From NCBI RefSeq assembly GCF_000005505.3, contig NC_016132.3:25782501-25846500 (forward strand): 64,000 nt of DNA, read 5' to 3'. The translations under genes and the position numbers were made by a program. The notes beneath the pieces were generated by a model. It did not search any database and was not told the DNA's origin. It was given only the letters and a program-made list of their open reading frames with translations. Source of the DNA: Brachypodium distachyon. Taxonomy: Eukaryota > Streptophyta > Magnoliopsida > Poales > Poaceae. Within the stretch, counting starts at the first letter, position 1, and every line of letters starts with the position of its first letter. Positions 13,447-25,763 of this stretch are shown in pieces.

Positions 13447-16400
13447 ATGGGCTCCTGGTGGTCGCCGGCGTCGGTGGAACCGCGGTCGGTGCAGCTGCTG
13501 CTTCTGGGCGTCGCCCTCGTCGCCGCCTCCTTCTACGCGGGCACCCTGTTCCAGTCCTCCGCCTCCCCCGCGCTCATATTACCCCCTCCCGGCTCCCGGT
13601 CGCGGGATTCTTCCAATCCCCAAGGTACCTTTCCACTCTCTACTCTCGGGGCGCAGACCAAGCCCCCCTTGCCGATCCGCTGCTGGATCACAAATTCCTG
13701 CGGCGGCTTTGAGTTTCGTATACAGGACGTCTCAGATGCTCTACATTGTCACTTTGTCAGTAAAGGAGAGTGCCATGCTGGAGAAATTCCTTCACCGAAA
13801 TTGGCGCAGTCGTCTGCAACTAGATGTAAATTTGTTGGGAATAGTTCGATAGAAGTCTACAAAGTGACATTTAAGATAATGAATAATTGTACACATTCTC
13901 TTTAAATATGAATATTTTTAGCCATAGCAACACATTGGTATTGTATTAGCTCTTAAAATTTTGTGAGTAATTAGTACTATTACATTGTTTCGGTTATGTT
14001 GTCTCTAACACAGAGGTTAACAGTGTGCAACCCTGTATTTCATAGTTTATTTCAGTTCATACGCAAAATTGTAGTATCAGTTTCGCCTTGACTGTTGGCC
14101 CTGGTTCTAGGTTTGTTGTTACACCGTAAATATAGGTTTGGTGAATATATCCCGAAACCCTAGTCCTAGTGTACCATGCACACGTTTTCCACGCCAAAGA
14201 GGTTAACCGTTTGATCTCTTCTTGCAGATGCTCCAGAATTTGCAAACAGAGTTATTGTTACTTATCGCACAACACCAATCTCAGTTCCAGATCATGGACT
14301 TGATGTGTGTCCTTTGGAATACAATGAGTATGTTCCCTGTCATGATGCAGCCTATGTAAGCAAATTAAGCAACTTGGATAGAACTAGACATGAAGATCTT
14401 GAAGATATTTGCCCTCCACAAGAGAAACGTTTGTTCTGTTTGGTGCCCCCACCAAATGATTACAAGATACCGATAAGATGGCCAACAAGTCGGGACTACG
14501 TATGGCGTAGTAATGTGAACCATTCACGTCTTTCTGAGGTAAAAGGAGGGCAGAATTGGGTGCATGAGCATGGTAAGCTTTGGTGGTTTCCTGGAGGTGG
14601 TACGCACTTCAAACATGGTGCATTAGAATACATAGAGAGGTAATCCTGATTCGGATCTGAAAATTCGTATTTAGGCTCAATAGTTGTTTTGTGTTTGTAA
14701 TACCTGTTGAGGAATAGTTGGATCTGATGTCTAGTAACAAAGTGCTGAGCATTGGCAACTTTGATGTTAATTTTTATTCTCTTTAGGCTTTAGTGAACAT
14801 CCTTCTTCTCGTGAAGTAATTTTTGTAACGGGTCAATGCAGGTTAGGAAATATGACAACAAATAGTACTGGGGATCTCAGTTCAGCGGGGGTAGTTCAAG
14901 TTTTGGATGTTGGATGTGGTGTTGCCAGCTTTTCTGCTTATCTTCTTTCCCTAGACATTCATACTATGTCATTTGCCCCAAAAGATGGCCATGAGAATCA
15001 AATCCAGTTTGCTTTAGAACGTGGGATTGGTGCAATGATCTCTGTGTTGGCCACGAAACAATTACCCTATCCTGGAAATTCATTTGAAATGGTTCATTGT
15101 TCCCGATGCCGTGTTGACTGGCACGAAAATGGTAAGATTCACATATTGTTTAATGCTTATTTAAGCTACTGAGCACATGTAACAACTTATATTCTATTTT
15201 GAGTTCAATACACCACTAGTCCATAAACTCGCAACAAATGAACACTTTAGGGGATAAATAGTCACGTGACTTCCACATAGGACAAAGGTTGGACTCAGCC
15301 TGAGGTTGGACCATGGGTTGAAAGGGGAAAACTTCCGAGTATTATTTTGCAAAGTTGCCTCGATGCCCCCAATGGCGACAAGATTCTGGAGCAAGGGAAG
15401 ACACCGCCCCTCGTCTATCTCATACCTTGCCGGCAAGCTCCCTTTTGGGCAAGTACCCAGTGACATCTCGCCGATGGTGGTACGATCAGTACGATGGCAA
15501 CGATCGATACTGGCATCAAATGAGGAATTGGGGCGGTTGCGCCTGATACGACGCCATCTCTGCTCAGCAGCTCGAACTCCTTGTGGAGGTTCGTCGTAAA
15601 GTAGGAGGCAAAGTCGGCGGAGCAGGGTGCCATCGTGGGACTTGGCCATTTTTACTGTTCATGAACCATTTTTTGACTAAGTTGTATCACTTAGACGAGT
15701 TAAGGGAGTCAAGTGTGCGTTTTGTGAGTTCATGGACTAAAGTGCTGATTCGCTAGTTTATGGACTAGTGGTGTATTTTACTCTTCTTTTCTGTTGGACA
15801 AAATTATTATGTTGGAAAATCCAGTTAGTTATATTCTGTTATTATGAGTGCGTAAATTGTGGCATACAAATTTGTGCTCTTTCATTGTTGCTGTTTTTGT
15901 TCTACAAAAGATCCCTTTCTGATGACTATCCTTTTTTGTCCTTCATAAATTCTACTTTGGAAATACACCCAGTGTAGTAACTCTTTTCTTTTGTTCCAGA
16001 TGGAATATTGCTCAAAGAGGTCGATCGTCTTCTGCGACCTAATGGATATTTCGTATACTCTGCTCCACCAGCTTATAGAAAAGATAAAGATTTCCCTGTT
16101 ATCTGGGAGAAGCTAATTAATATCACAACAGCAATGTGTTGGAAGCTTATTGCTAAACATGTTCAGACTGCTATATGGCTCAAGCCTGAAGATGAATCTT
16201 GCCGACAGAAAAATGCTGATACGAAACTCCTGAATATCTGTGATCCCAATGTTAGTTCTTCCTCATCGTGGAAAGCCCCGTTGTTGAACTGTGTGAGGTT
16301 TAACAAGGATCAATCGAAAATGCAGAAACTGCCTCCCAGACCTGATCGCCTGACATTTTATTCCAGGAATTTGGAGATGATAGGTCAGTCCATTTTTTAT

Positions 16401-18435
16401 TGTGTACAAAAGAGAAAGGACGTGCCTGTTCTGATTCTACATGTTTTTGTCATATTCCATTCTGGATCTCAAATTTTAAAATGGGGGAAATCCTTTTATC
16501 ATCAGCACATGTTTGAAAAATCAAAGAAAACCCACAATGTTTATTGTCTATTGTTATTTGTTATTGGCATGTGACAATTGCAACTAGGTATCAGTGGCAC
16601 CTCAGGTTTATTCTGAGCCAAGGCCTTTATTTTAGGGCCTTTTTGGTCCCTTCAAAATATCTATTTTTTCAAAGAGACTATACCCTACTTTTGGAGCACT
16701 ACAAACTGACGTTTTCCATTGAAAAAACTACTGGATTAGTTTTATTGTTCTCTGCTACCTTACTCATGGTGAAGTGTTATTTCACATTCCTTGAGCTTAA
16801 TATTGACATTACTTCTTGCATAGGACATCAAAGAGCAGGAAAATAATTGTGACTGACAGAAAAATAGCTTCTTAGTGCTACATTACATAACTATGGCAAC
16901 ATATTAGTTTGTGAACCATGCAAACCAGACTTATGTATTATGATAGTCAATACTGATGTTTGGCTTGATTTTGTAGCACATATATACAAACATAACCTGT
17001 TTTCTGGGCTATGTTTTCTAGGTGTGACTCCAGAGAAGTTTGAGAATAATAACCAGTTCTGGTGGGACCAGGTTCGCAAGTACTGGTCATTACTCGGTGT
17101 AGAAAAGACTAGCATACGGAATGTCATGGATATGAGTGCTAATTATGGTGGATTTGCTATGGCACTGAGCAATGATCCTGTCTGGATCATGAATATAGTA
17201 CCCCATACAACGGTCAACACATTGCCAGTTATCTATGATCGTGGGTTAATTGGTTCTTACCATGACTGGTTGGTATTTTCTTCTGAAAACTAAACATCAC
17301 TTTCCTTGTTTTGATGAAACTAAAACCATTCATTCGTCAGGTGTGAGCCATTCTCAACATATCCTCGGTCTTATGACTTGCTACATGCTTTCCATCTATT
17401 TTCTCATTATCAAGATCGAACGGATGGTTGCTCCATGGAAGACATCATGCTAGAAATAGATCGCATAATTCGCCCACAGGTAACTATTAACTTATGCTCT
17501 ATTTGATTATCGACAGTCAAATACTTTCTTTACTTAATACTCCCTCCGATCCGTAAGTGTCTTGGATTTAGTATAAAGTTGTACTAACTTTGTACTAAAT
17601 CCAAGACACTTATTAATTTATTATGTATCGGAGGGAGTGGCATATAGTATCAAGATTGCCAGTTTTGTAAGAACTTTTTTCCTTAATGCAAGAATTGGGG
17701 TTGTACTTTTTAAAGGATTAGAGTTTATTGCATGCTCATGATCACAATAGACCTTTAAGTGTAGTGTAGTAGCTTCAGTCATCTAATATTTTTGGGGTAT
17801 AGCTATTTGATTTGTCTTCAGATAAATAGAGTAGAGATGTCTTGCCATCACATCTATTTCTTTAAAGCACTTAACTCTTTTTTTTGTCCAAGTTGCTTCT
17901 TAAATGTTTTGACATGCTAGGGTTTTATATCATTTTTTTCTAGATTTGTTGAGAACTATTTTTCCTATTTGATTTTAAATTTTCCTCCAAATGGTGGAAC
18001 GTTCCCTTGACACCTGAGGGTTTTGCACATGGGCACTTAGTTACTGATTTGTCTGTGGAAATACGATACTATGTGATACAATCAGCCTGTTCCTCGAACT
18101 ACTTATTGGCCATTTGTAGCTAAATTTATATACGTACAAGTTACCTATTTTGTCACTCAGAAATTTTTGTGTTGTTTGAAGACGAGATCAAATATGATGG
18201 TATAGTGATTATGCAAATTATGCTTATATAGAGAATAATCCATCCTGTCTTACCACGTTTTTTTTTGGACATATAGGGTTTTATCATTATCAGAGACGAT
18301 GATACCACTCACTCAAGAATTATTGACCTCGCACCAAAGTTCCTATGGGATGTCACCACTCATAGTTTGGAAAACGAGGAAAACAGGCCAGAGCAGGTTT
18401 TGATTTGCAGGAAAAAGTTTTGGGCTATCGTTTGA
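13447..18435 (+). CDS. PMT: Probable Golgi SAM methyltransferase, PMT6/PMT7 group
   Basis: This is a putative S-adenosylmethionine-dependent methyltransferase of the plant DUF248/QUA2-related family. These proteins are type II Golgi membrane proteins thought to methylate wall polysaccharides such as homogalacturonan. Seven exons join in frame: 13447-13624, 14228-14639, 14842-15131, 16000-16383, 17022-17268, 17341-17479 and 18277-18435. They give 602 residues, a normal family length. A single signal anchor spans about residues 16-35 ([20 protein letters not shown]) after a short cytosolic tail. SAM motif [12 protein letters not shown], is at about 217-227, followed by [16 protein letters not shown] and the family signature [10 protein letters not shown] near 183-192. 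A second Rossmann-like half begins [12 protein letters not shown]. The N-terminal sequence and [11 protein letters not shown] point to the PMT6/PMT7 branch. Intron 3 holds a 571-bp TIR element and intron 6 a Stowaway. No disabling change was seen. The substrate is unproven. Confidence 0.93.
15207..15777. mobile_element. Non-autonomous TIR element in PMT intron 3
   Basis: A 571-bp insertion bounded by AATACACCACTAGTCCATAA and its near-perfect complement (TTATGGACTAGTGGTGTATT). Looser pairing continues inward: CACTTTAG near the left end matches CTAAAGTG near the right. The GC-rich centre carries only short spurious frames. No clear target duplication was found, so the superfamily is open (CACTA or Mutator derivative). 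It lies wholly inside the intron and leaves both splice sites intact. Confidence 0.75.
17540..17637. mobile_element. Stowaway MITE in PMT intron 6
   Basis: A 98-bp foldback: CTCCCTCCGATCCGTAAGTG to TGTATCGGAGGGAG, flanked by TA (left) and TG (right). The arms AGTGTCTTGGATTTAGTA and TACTAAATCCAAGACACT are perfect complements. Confidence 0.9.
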
Positions 18436-18670
18436 GAAATGCTTATGCCTGGAGATTTCATCTTATGTCCTGTCCTTCCCTGTCTCTCTGACACAAGACT
18501 TGGGTGTAGCAAAGTATGAGATGTTGCTCCAGTATACCCAATATTCCATCACCAGTTCTTTCCAGCTGAGGCTACCACATTATTGAAAAAGCAGAAGGCA
18601 TGACTGGGTGTTCTTTGTCGTATGATGTTGATTTTTTTCTTAATCTTGACAGGTCCGATCGATAGGTGCA
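18436..18670. other. PMT 3' flank
   Basis: Short AT-rich 3' UTR and flank that ends at the left terminus of the next TIR element. Confidence 0.4.
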
Positions 18671-20765
18671 AGAACATCTCTAATAGATGATGTAAAATAG
18701 GGCATCTGAAAACTGTTTTAGGGTACCAATTTTTGGGTTTTAGGGCATGAAATTTGGGCACCTCTGTACCAGATGTAAAATAGGGCAGCAGCAAAATTTC
18801 ACATGATGTAAAATAGGTCACTCAAACTTGCCTCTCTTCTCCACAACTTCTAACATATATGAAACAAATAGTATCAAACTCATCTCAAATGAATCTAAAA
18901 CAAATAAAAACATACATAGTTATTTATTGTTATCACACACAAATAGTTCATCAATTCTTACACAAATAGTTCATAAAGTAGCACACAAATCAACACACAT
19001 ACAACATGAAGCATATAATCTCTACGTCCGGAAATAAGTGACTCGGATTTGTCTAGATTCGTATGTATCTAGACGCGTTTCAGTATATAGATACATGCGA
19101 ATCTAGACAAATCCTAGTATATAGTTACATATGAATCTAGAAATATCCGAGTCACTTATTTTCGGATGGAGAGAATAGATGAAACTAGTGGTTTTGTTGG
19201 CCATTCCATGACCACCACTCGATGAAAGATTTTTAAAGATCCTCGTGCATATCGGAATCTCGGATGTCATGGTACGAGTAAAGAAAGGAGATGAGTATGT
19301 CTTGCCTCCTTCCTGACCGCACCAGTTCTCCCATCAATTTGTAGTTGCCATTTTTTTTTTTTGGTGAGTTTGGTTCTTCTTTGTTTATGGAAAAAACTGC
19401 TTTGTTTTTTCTGTTGTGGAAAAGCAGGAAGCATGTTTGGTTGGACCTAAATGATTGTTTATATGCGAATTCATAGTAAATCGGTGATCGTAAACCTGGG
19501 GGCGGTGTCTGCAAGTCCCAGTACGTGCGGCATGGGCGGCATCTCTGTTGCGCCTCTTCGTGGCCGCGATGGTGCCGGAGAGGTTCCGGGGGCAGGACGG
19601 AACGGGGTCGGGCGTGGAAGGGGGCTTGGGATGGGGCTGGGGAAGGGCTGCAGGCAGGTAGAGGAGGTGTCCGGGTGGGCAAAGGAAGGGTGTGCAGGCA
19701 AGCGCGACATCGGAGTTGGCAGCCGGAGGGGAGCGTCGCTGGGAGGCTAAGGTTTCTCCGGTCCTTGCCTGCACTCGATAGTTGAAGAGTGGGCTTTGTT
19801 ATGTTTCTGGGTCGGGGTGAGGGAAATAGATGCGAAACGTTTTCATTTATGATGGCAGCATGGGTAAATAACTCGAAGTTGGCAAGAAGCAACCGAAAGT
19901 ACCTCCGGACCTATTGCGACAATTGTACTACCAAAATCAGTCTGCTTCCTTGCCTTTTGCCGCGGGAAATACCCATTTGGTTAGCTTTTTGTTTTTTTGC
20001 AGCAGAAGCAGAGAAGTAAAGCAAACAAACGCACCATAAATCTTATCTACTCTCGTTCTTAATGATCATGTTGTGCATGATCACATAAGAGTTCATGATG
20101 TACCAAAGGACCTCTCGACACCAAAATCTAGATGGTCCTCTCATAATGGTTGTGCATGATCACACAAGCGTTCATGATGTACCAATGTACCAAATGCTCG
20201 TCGGTCAGTTGTGATCAGCAGCTGGGTGACCCACCGGCGGAGGAGGCGGCGACAGAAGTTGAGGCGAGGAGGCAGCAGTTGGTGTGGCTGCGGTGGTCAT
20301 AGAGGCCATGCGGTGGCAACGGTTGTTGATGTTGTCGGTGTGGCGGCGGCGGAGCTCGATGCAAACAGTGCGGGGCTGGGCGATGGCGGAGGCGGTAGTG
20401 ACAAGAAGGGAAATTGGCTGCGGTGGCGTGGATCTGGCGACTGGTGGGTGCGGTGGTGGATGATTCGGCTGGAATTGATTGCACCGTGGCCAGGGGAGAG
20501 GGCATGCAGGGAAAGAGAGCATGGGCTGAAATTTTCGCATGGCAATTGGACGGGTGGGCGCAGTTTGGATTTTTGTGTTTGGGCAGTCTTTCAATGCCCA
20601 AAATTTGCATTACGAGAGGCCAACATTTGAGGATGCTTCGAAAAAATTGCATCACCAAATAGGGATAGGGTGCATCCGTTGGAGTACTGTTTTTGGCTTC
20701 TCTTGTCGGAAAAATAAGCTTTTCAGACATCAAATTTGTTTTACATCACCCATTGGAGATGCTCT
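18671..20765. mobile_element. 2.1-kb non-autonomous TIR element
   Basis: Ends are related inverted repeats: AGAACATCTCTAATAGATGA at the left, and at the right the complement of TCACCCATTGGAGATGCTCT. GATGTAAAA follows inside both termini and GATGTAAAATAGG recurs three times in the left 170 bp. The interior has no transposase. It contains a Stowaway (19020-19173), a GC-rich block (about 19500-19760) and a pair of direct repeats (GTGCATGATCACA(T/C)AAG at about 20072 and 20152). No target duplication is clear. A Mutator- or Harbinger-type derivative is possible. Confidence 0.6.
19020..19173. mobile_element. Stowaway-type MITE nested in TIR element
   Basis: Ends CTCTACGTCCGGAAATAAGT and, as its complement at the right, ACTTATTTTCGGATGGAGAG. 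The interior pairs through AATCTAGAC / GTCTAGATT. The terminal GAGTCACTTATT arm is shared by the Stowaway at 58341. Confidence 0.75.
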
Positions 20766-21635
20766 AAAGAGGTAGGATAACACTTCGATTTATGTATTTT
20801 TACCAATGGCTATTCTAGTTTGTCATCTAATTGGTTTTGGCAAATCTTGAACTACACATACGGCGGTGAATGATCAGGCGTAGTTTCGAATTTTCTTTTC
20901 ACTCTGTTTCGGATTCAATGTGCGTGAATCAAGCACTTTTTTTTACATCGACTGGCCACGCTACTAGGGTTTCGTGGGACGCAATGACGATGCTTAATTT
21001 GTCAAATACTATGGTCATGCATGGTACATTCTTCAATTTGGTTACACTTTATTTTGCTGGTTGTCAGCTGATCTTGATGTGGATGCTTAATTTGTCAACT
21101 ACGATGGCCATGCATGGAAAACTGGCTCAGCTCTTACGTCCGTTTCACACGCTTGATCATATCATGTCGGTAAAAGCGTTAGCTGTGTTAGACAAATTCC
21201 ACCGGCCGGTTGAAAATTTCTGCTTATCTCGTCGCATATATCCGACCCGATCTTGTCGAGGCGCCGAAGGCTGGCATATCTAAGAAAGCGTTGTGGAGTA
21301 CATAGCTACTAGTTCTTGAACGGGATGCATGGTTTTTTCTTTCTCCTGATGCGATCGAGATGGAAAGGCAAAAGGAGATGGCAACAAGTAGCGACTTGCA
21401 GTGGCAGTATCGATCCAGAGGGGGCTATCTCGAACCGACCAGCAGCAACAGGAGGCCAACCGCAGCTTCTCACGATCCGATCGAGTACACCGGCCGACGG
21501 CGCCCGGTGCACGCCGACAGCTTCTCTCCACGCGTGTCTGGACCATTAGTTGTTCCCTCTCCACATGCGCATTTGTGCAAATGAAGCACATTAAAGTTGT
21601 CAAAAGGAGGAATCAAGTTTTCCGCGGGCCAATTA
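20766..21635. other. Intergenic, no gene recognised
   Basis: A motif of roughly 19 bases (ATGCTTAATTTGTCAA(A/C)TAC) recurs at about 20991 and 21085, followed by a shared CATGCATGG, so there is a short internal duplication. Otherwise nothing recognised. Confidence 0.4.
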
Positions 21636-21900
21636 CACTACTGCAAAACCAGCCAACCCTTATTAGTGACGGGCGGAGCAAACCCGCCACTGATGTCTCC
21701 CTATCAGTGACGGGTTTCCTTCACCTGACACTGATGGCTCCTTATCAGGGGCAGGTGGAGGAAAACCGCCACTCTTGGCCCCCTTTATCAATAGCGGGTG
21801 GAGAATGCCCGCCACTAATGGACTCATGTGCAAAAAAAATGTAAAATTCACTAATTGATCCGTTAGTGGCGGTTTTTAGATGTAAGCCCGCCACAATGAC
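21636..21900 (+). mobile_element. Orphan CACTA terminus with subterminal repeats
   Basis: CACTACTGCAAAACC at 21636 is a typical CACTA end. It is followed by repeated, alternately oriented AGTGACGGG / CCCGCCACT motifs (to about 21895), the subterminal transposase-binding arrays expected of this superfamily. No partner end (TTTTGCAGTAGTG) was found in the window, so the element is truncated, or its other end lies beyond or was lost. Confidence 0.7.
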
Positions 21901-22160
21901 TCCTGCAGACCTTCGAAGATTGGAAAAATCATAACTAATTCATAAAAAATCGAAAAAATGTGATTCTTTTTGGTAATGTCTTAATTTTTATTTCTTAACA
22001 TGATGGGACATAATATAAGACATTAAAATTTAGAAAATGTAGTACAAACTTGTTATTTACTAGAGTTCATGTTTGTGGCTTTAAGCAAAATGACCAAACT
22101 TATGTCAATTTTGACGTTATCATTTATAAAATGTTTGCCATGGAGTCCTTAGGCAACCTC

Positions 22161-22423
22161 TAAGGACTGCAACATTACTGCCTCTAAGGTTTAGAGGAAG
22201 TGCCTCTTTCTCTAGAGGCAACCTTCAAGAAGTAAACACCAATAAAATAAAAGGAAGACAGTAAAACTATGAGAGAGATGTATGTCAACTTTACTCAGAC
22301 ATGGGACCCAGATTAGAAGTAAAATTGTCTCTACCCACTGAATCATTTGGTGATAAGATTAGAGGTATGTTGTGGGTCCCAGCTTAGAGGTAGTACTACC
22401 TCTAAAGAGTGTGGATGCCCTTA
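22161..22423. mobile_element. MITE with TAAGG termini
   Basis: About 263 bp with imperfect inverted ends: TAAGGACTGCAACATTACTG at the left and a right end whose complement begins TAAGGGCATCCACACT. CCTCTAA / TTAGAGG arms repeat inside. It is probably part of, or inserted in, the CACTA remnant. The superfamily was not resolved. Confidence 0.55.
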
Positions 22424-22716
22424 GGCGAATTCCTTGTCGTCTCTCACATTGGTTAACCTACTTTCATCTTACAGGGCTCCGGTCATTTTTCCTTGCTGTC
22501 TATAACATTGAGCACAGGACAAAATATATCACACACCGTAAAAAATAAATCAAAAAGTATCTTTTTTTCCTCCCTCAACTTGCCGTGGAGTTCCCAACCC
22601 AAAGGGGTTTCGAGCCGAAGTGGTGTGGTTTTTGAACACAGCATGCACATGACAATCCGAGATGGCATCCACATCGTCTTATTCTTCTTCCTCGTCTTGG
22701 CATTTCACCAAGCATT

Positions 22717-23663
22717 GTCGCACCAGTGGCACCCGGGGTACCACCGTTGCGCGACGCGTGGGCCCCGTCTCCGAGTTCCTGAGGGGATTTCGTCCCGGGC
22801 AGCAGCCACGAGCAGCCCAGCAAGCTACCAGCCCGGAGGGGCTAGCGGGGCTTCAGGGACTATTCCCGTCTGGACACTTCCCGGGAAGCCGCTTCACGGG
22901 AGGGGGTTCCCGGGTGTGTTTGGCCTGGGCGCTTCCTGGGGAGCGACTTGCCGGGAGGAGGCGTTCCCGGGCGCGGCTCCCGCCGCGAGGGTGGGGCCCA
23001 GCGGGCAGAGCAACAGCGCTACGCGGGCGCGTGGCGGTCGGAGGGCGCTCAGTCTCACCAGGGCGAGGAGTGAGGCGCACGTCGCATTAAATGAGCCGAC
23101 AGGAGGGGCGTTACCTGTCCAAATCAGGCGAACAATGGCTGTCCAGTCCTACCTTTAGGGTTTTAGACCCCTAGCAGCGGATGTGGCGCCCATGCATGCC
23201 ACCAGCTCGCCGAGGAGGAGTTGTATGTCTCCCTGATCGACACTTGTAATACATGCGCCGCGGCATCTGTGATATCCCCTTGAGTATAAAAGGAGGACCA
23301 GCGCCAGCGGTCAAAGGATTGGATTCCTACTAGTTCTAGCCCAAGAATAGCGAGTAGTACTTACCAGAAAAGGAGAGAGCGCCCGGGGACCCTCCCCCGG
23401 CAACGTGTAAACACTTGATCTATAGTTAATACCAGTTCAGACAGGCAGGATGTAGGGTTTTACACCTCCGGGTGGCCCGAACCTGAGTAAAAACGTGCGT
23501 GTATGTGCTCTTAGCTTGCATGCATTTTGGGTACGTTACTTTGCAGGTTACGTAGGACCATCGGCCACGCCAACGATCGCCGGAGCGATCCCCGACGCCC
23601 CTACCGAACCTAAAAAGGGGGTGTGACCGCACGCCCCCGGTGTTGGAGCCCTGTGCGACGACA
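22717..23663 (+). repeat. 5' LTR of the Gypsy element (left edge tentative)
   Basis: The right edge is set by ACA immediately before the primer-binding site. The left edge is proposed at TGTCGCACC, which would pair with the terminal GTGCGACGACA. A TATAAAAGG core promoter is at 23285-23293, and the R/U5-like stretch downstream includes a GTTAATACCAG motif. The length would be about 0.95 kb. The LTR edge could not be checked against a 3' copy. Confidence 0.55.
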
Positions 23664-23665
23664 TC

Positions 23666-23684
23666 TGGCGCGCCAGGTAGGGGG
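23666..23684 (+). other. Primer-binding site (tRNA primer)
   Basis: TGGCGCGCCAGGTAGGGGG follows the LTR end by two bases, the normal spacing. The form is common in grass Gypsy elements. The primer tRNA is not assigned here. Confidence 0.75.
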
Positions 23685-24183
23685 CGCGAGAGGAGAGCTC
23701 GTCGGTGACCGCCGGCAGCGATGTTTGCATCGACTTCAGCTTCGTCTTCTTCGCCGACGGGACCGGCCACCATGCCCCACAAGAGGGCTGGTGACCCTCG
23801 GATAGACTCGGCCCCAACGGCACACACGTGGTCACATGACGTGCGACCCGTGTCGGGGGCTCAGGAGAACCCGGAGCCCTCGAGAGTGCAACAATCACAG
23901 CTGCCTCCCCCGCATCCTCGGCCATATGCAGACAATCGGCTGAGGGGACCGGTGGCCCCCAGTGCCGGGTGTGAGCGGGCATGGTGCCGCCCGCACCGGC
24001 CATCGAGTCGAGTCGCGGGCCAAGGATACGCAGCGACAGCGGCACCATGAGCATACCGCGTCGCGAGCGACACCAGGGGGCTCACACCCCGCGCGCCCGG
24101 AGGCGTCCGGGACCAGAGCGGACAGCAGCCGCTCGGGAAATCGGCTGCCTCCCGCACGAACCCCGACGGAAGCCATCATCGCC

Positions 24184-25130
24184 GCGCGCGTCATGGTGCG
24201 GTATGAACCGCAGCAAGGCACGCCGGCGCACGAGATATGGGGCGAGGAGTTGGACGCGCTCCTCGCTCTGGCCGCCCAGCAGCCGCAAGGCGAGGGCGTC
24301 TCGGTAGGCTCCGGCCACGGGCAGAACCCGGAGCACGGAGACGCACCCCGTGCCTCGCGACAGGGGGAGAAACCCCCTCTGTAGGGAGGCCAGGGAAACG
24401 GGGGCCCGGAGGGGTCCTCGGACTCGTCACCCACCGTCAGACGGGGTGACGCGCGCGGCATCTTGAATGCCCGCCAACAAAAGGATCTGCGCCCGCGCTT
24501 AGAGCGCTGGCGCAGGCGCGAGGTAGAGCGCCAACGCCCGCAGGAGCAGGAAGATGCTCCTATGGGCCTCGAGGACGGCTGCACCGCGTTCACGCGCGAG
24601 TTGCGGCGGGTGACATGGCCCCGTAAGTTCCGAGCGCCGACGCTCGGTACGTACGACGGGACCGTGAATCCCAAGGATTTCCTCCTGACCTACACGTTGG
24701 GGATGCATGCCATCAGCGCCGACGACAAGGTCAGAGCCAACTGGTTCCCAATGGTCCTGAAAGGATCAGCGAGAACCTGGCTGCTCAACCTGCCCGCCGG
24801 GTCCACCGCCACTTGGGCGGACCTGTCCGAGCAGTTTGTGAGTGCGTTCCAGGGTGGCTACAAGCGCCCAGGAACCATGGCGGAACTGCACACCACCGTG
24901 CAGAAGCCGGAAGAGACGTTGCGGAGTTTCGTCAACCAATTCTCCAATCTCTCCTACTCTATCCCGGAGGTGGAGGCGGCTGCCATCGTCAACACCTTCG
25001 CCATTAACGTCCGCGACCCCAAGATGCGCGAGAAGCTGAGCACGCATCGGATCCGGACGACGCGAAGGGTGCCTAGCGCCCTAGCTGGCAGCCAAGGCTG
25101 CTGCAAGCCCAGGCGAGGGCTCGCAGAAGA
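24184..25130 (+). pseudogene. Gypsy gag remnant
   Basis: From 24463 to about 25050 the frame matches a retrotransposon gag domain: KFRAPTLGTYDGTVNPKDFL, GSARTWLLNLPAGS, WADLSEQFVSAFQGGY and TLRSFVNQFSNLSYSIPEV. The upstream frame (24184-24384) encodes a charged leader (WGEELDALLALAAQQ) in a different register. After about 25050 the sense frame is lost by a shift, leaving low-complexity translation. It would have formed the virus-like particle shell and cannot make a whole protein now. Confidence 0.85.
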
Positions 25131-25302
25131 AGGGTTCCCGCAAGCGCAGCGGGAAGCAGGTTCTTGCTGCGGACTCGGGGGCTCCTGCCGTGAGGCCTGC
25201 GAAGAAGGCCTCACCGGGTGGCGGGTCTGGCGGCGAGCAGGGTGACGCGCCCCGCTGCCCATCCACAACAACTCCACCCACGACGCGCAGGACTGACGCA
25301 TC

Positions 25303-25584
25303 ATGCAGGGGATCAAGCAGCGGCGCGAGCAGCGCTATGAGGAGCGCCGTGCTGCTGGCGCCTGTTTCAACTGTAGCGACATTGGGCATCTCTCCCGAGA
25401 TTGCCCGAACGACCCCAGAGCGGGGCCGAGGCCTGCCGGCGGCGGCGCCGGCAGGGACGAACCCCAAGGGGGACGTGGCCAGCCTCGCGCGGGACGGGAG
25501 TGTCCTCCCCGGGGACGCGACAGGGCTCGTGCTGAGGAGCAGCGCGAGTCCGATTGCACTGGCGGCGACGAGCCGGGCTTCTAG
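25303..25584 (+). pseudogene. Gypsy CCHC zinc knuckle
   Basis: CFNCSDIGHLSRDC is a perfect CX2CX4HX4C nucleic-acid-binding knuckle, the C-terminal part of Gag. It is out of frame with the gag core and is followed by Gly/Arg-rich linker and a stop. Confidence 0.85.
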
Positions 25585-25763
25585 AAGCCTCGCGGTGTCG
25601 CTTGCATCCATGGGGGAGCCTATGCTCTCCCATCGCACGCCGCGGTGAAGTGCCTCACCCGCGACGTGTGCGCGCTGTTGCCGGACGCTGAGCCGCAACA
25701 GCCGCTGAGGTGGTCGCATGTGCCGATCACCTTCAGCGCTGATGATCACCCAGCGCGGCAGCT

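Noticed and set aside
22493..23158. 221-residue plus-strand open frame
   Set aside because: It crosses the proposed LTR start and becomes Gly/Ala/Arg-rich. No conserved motif.
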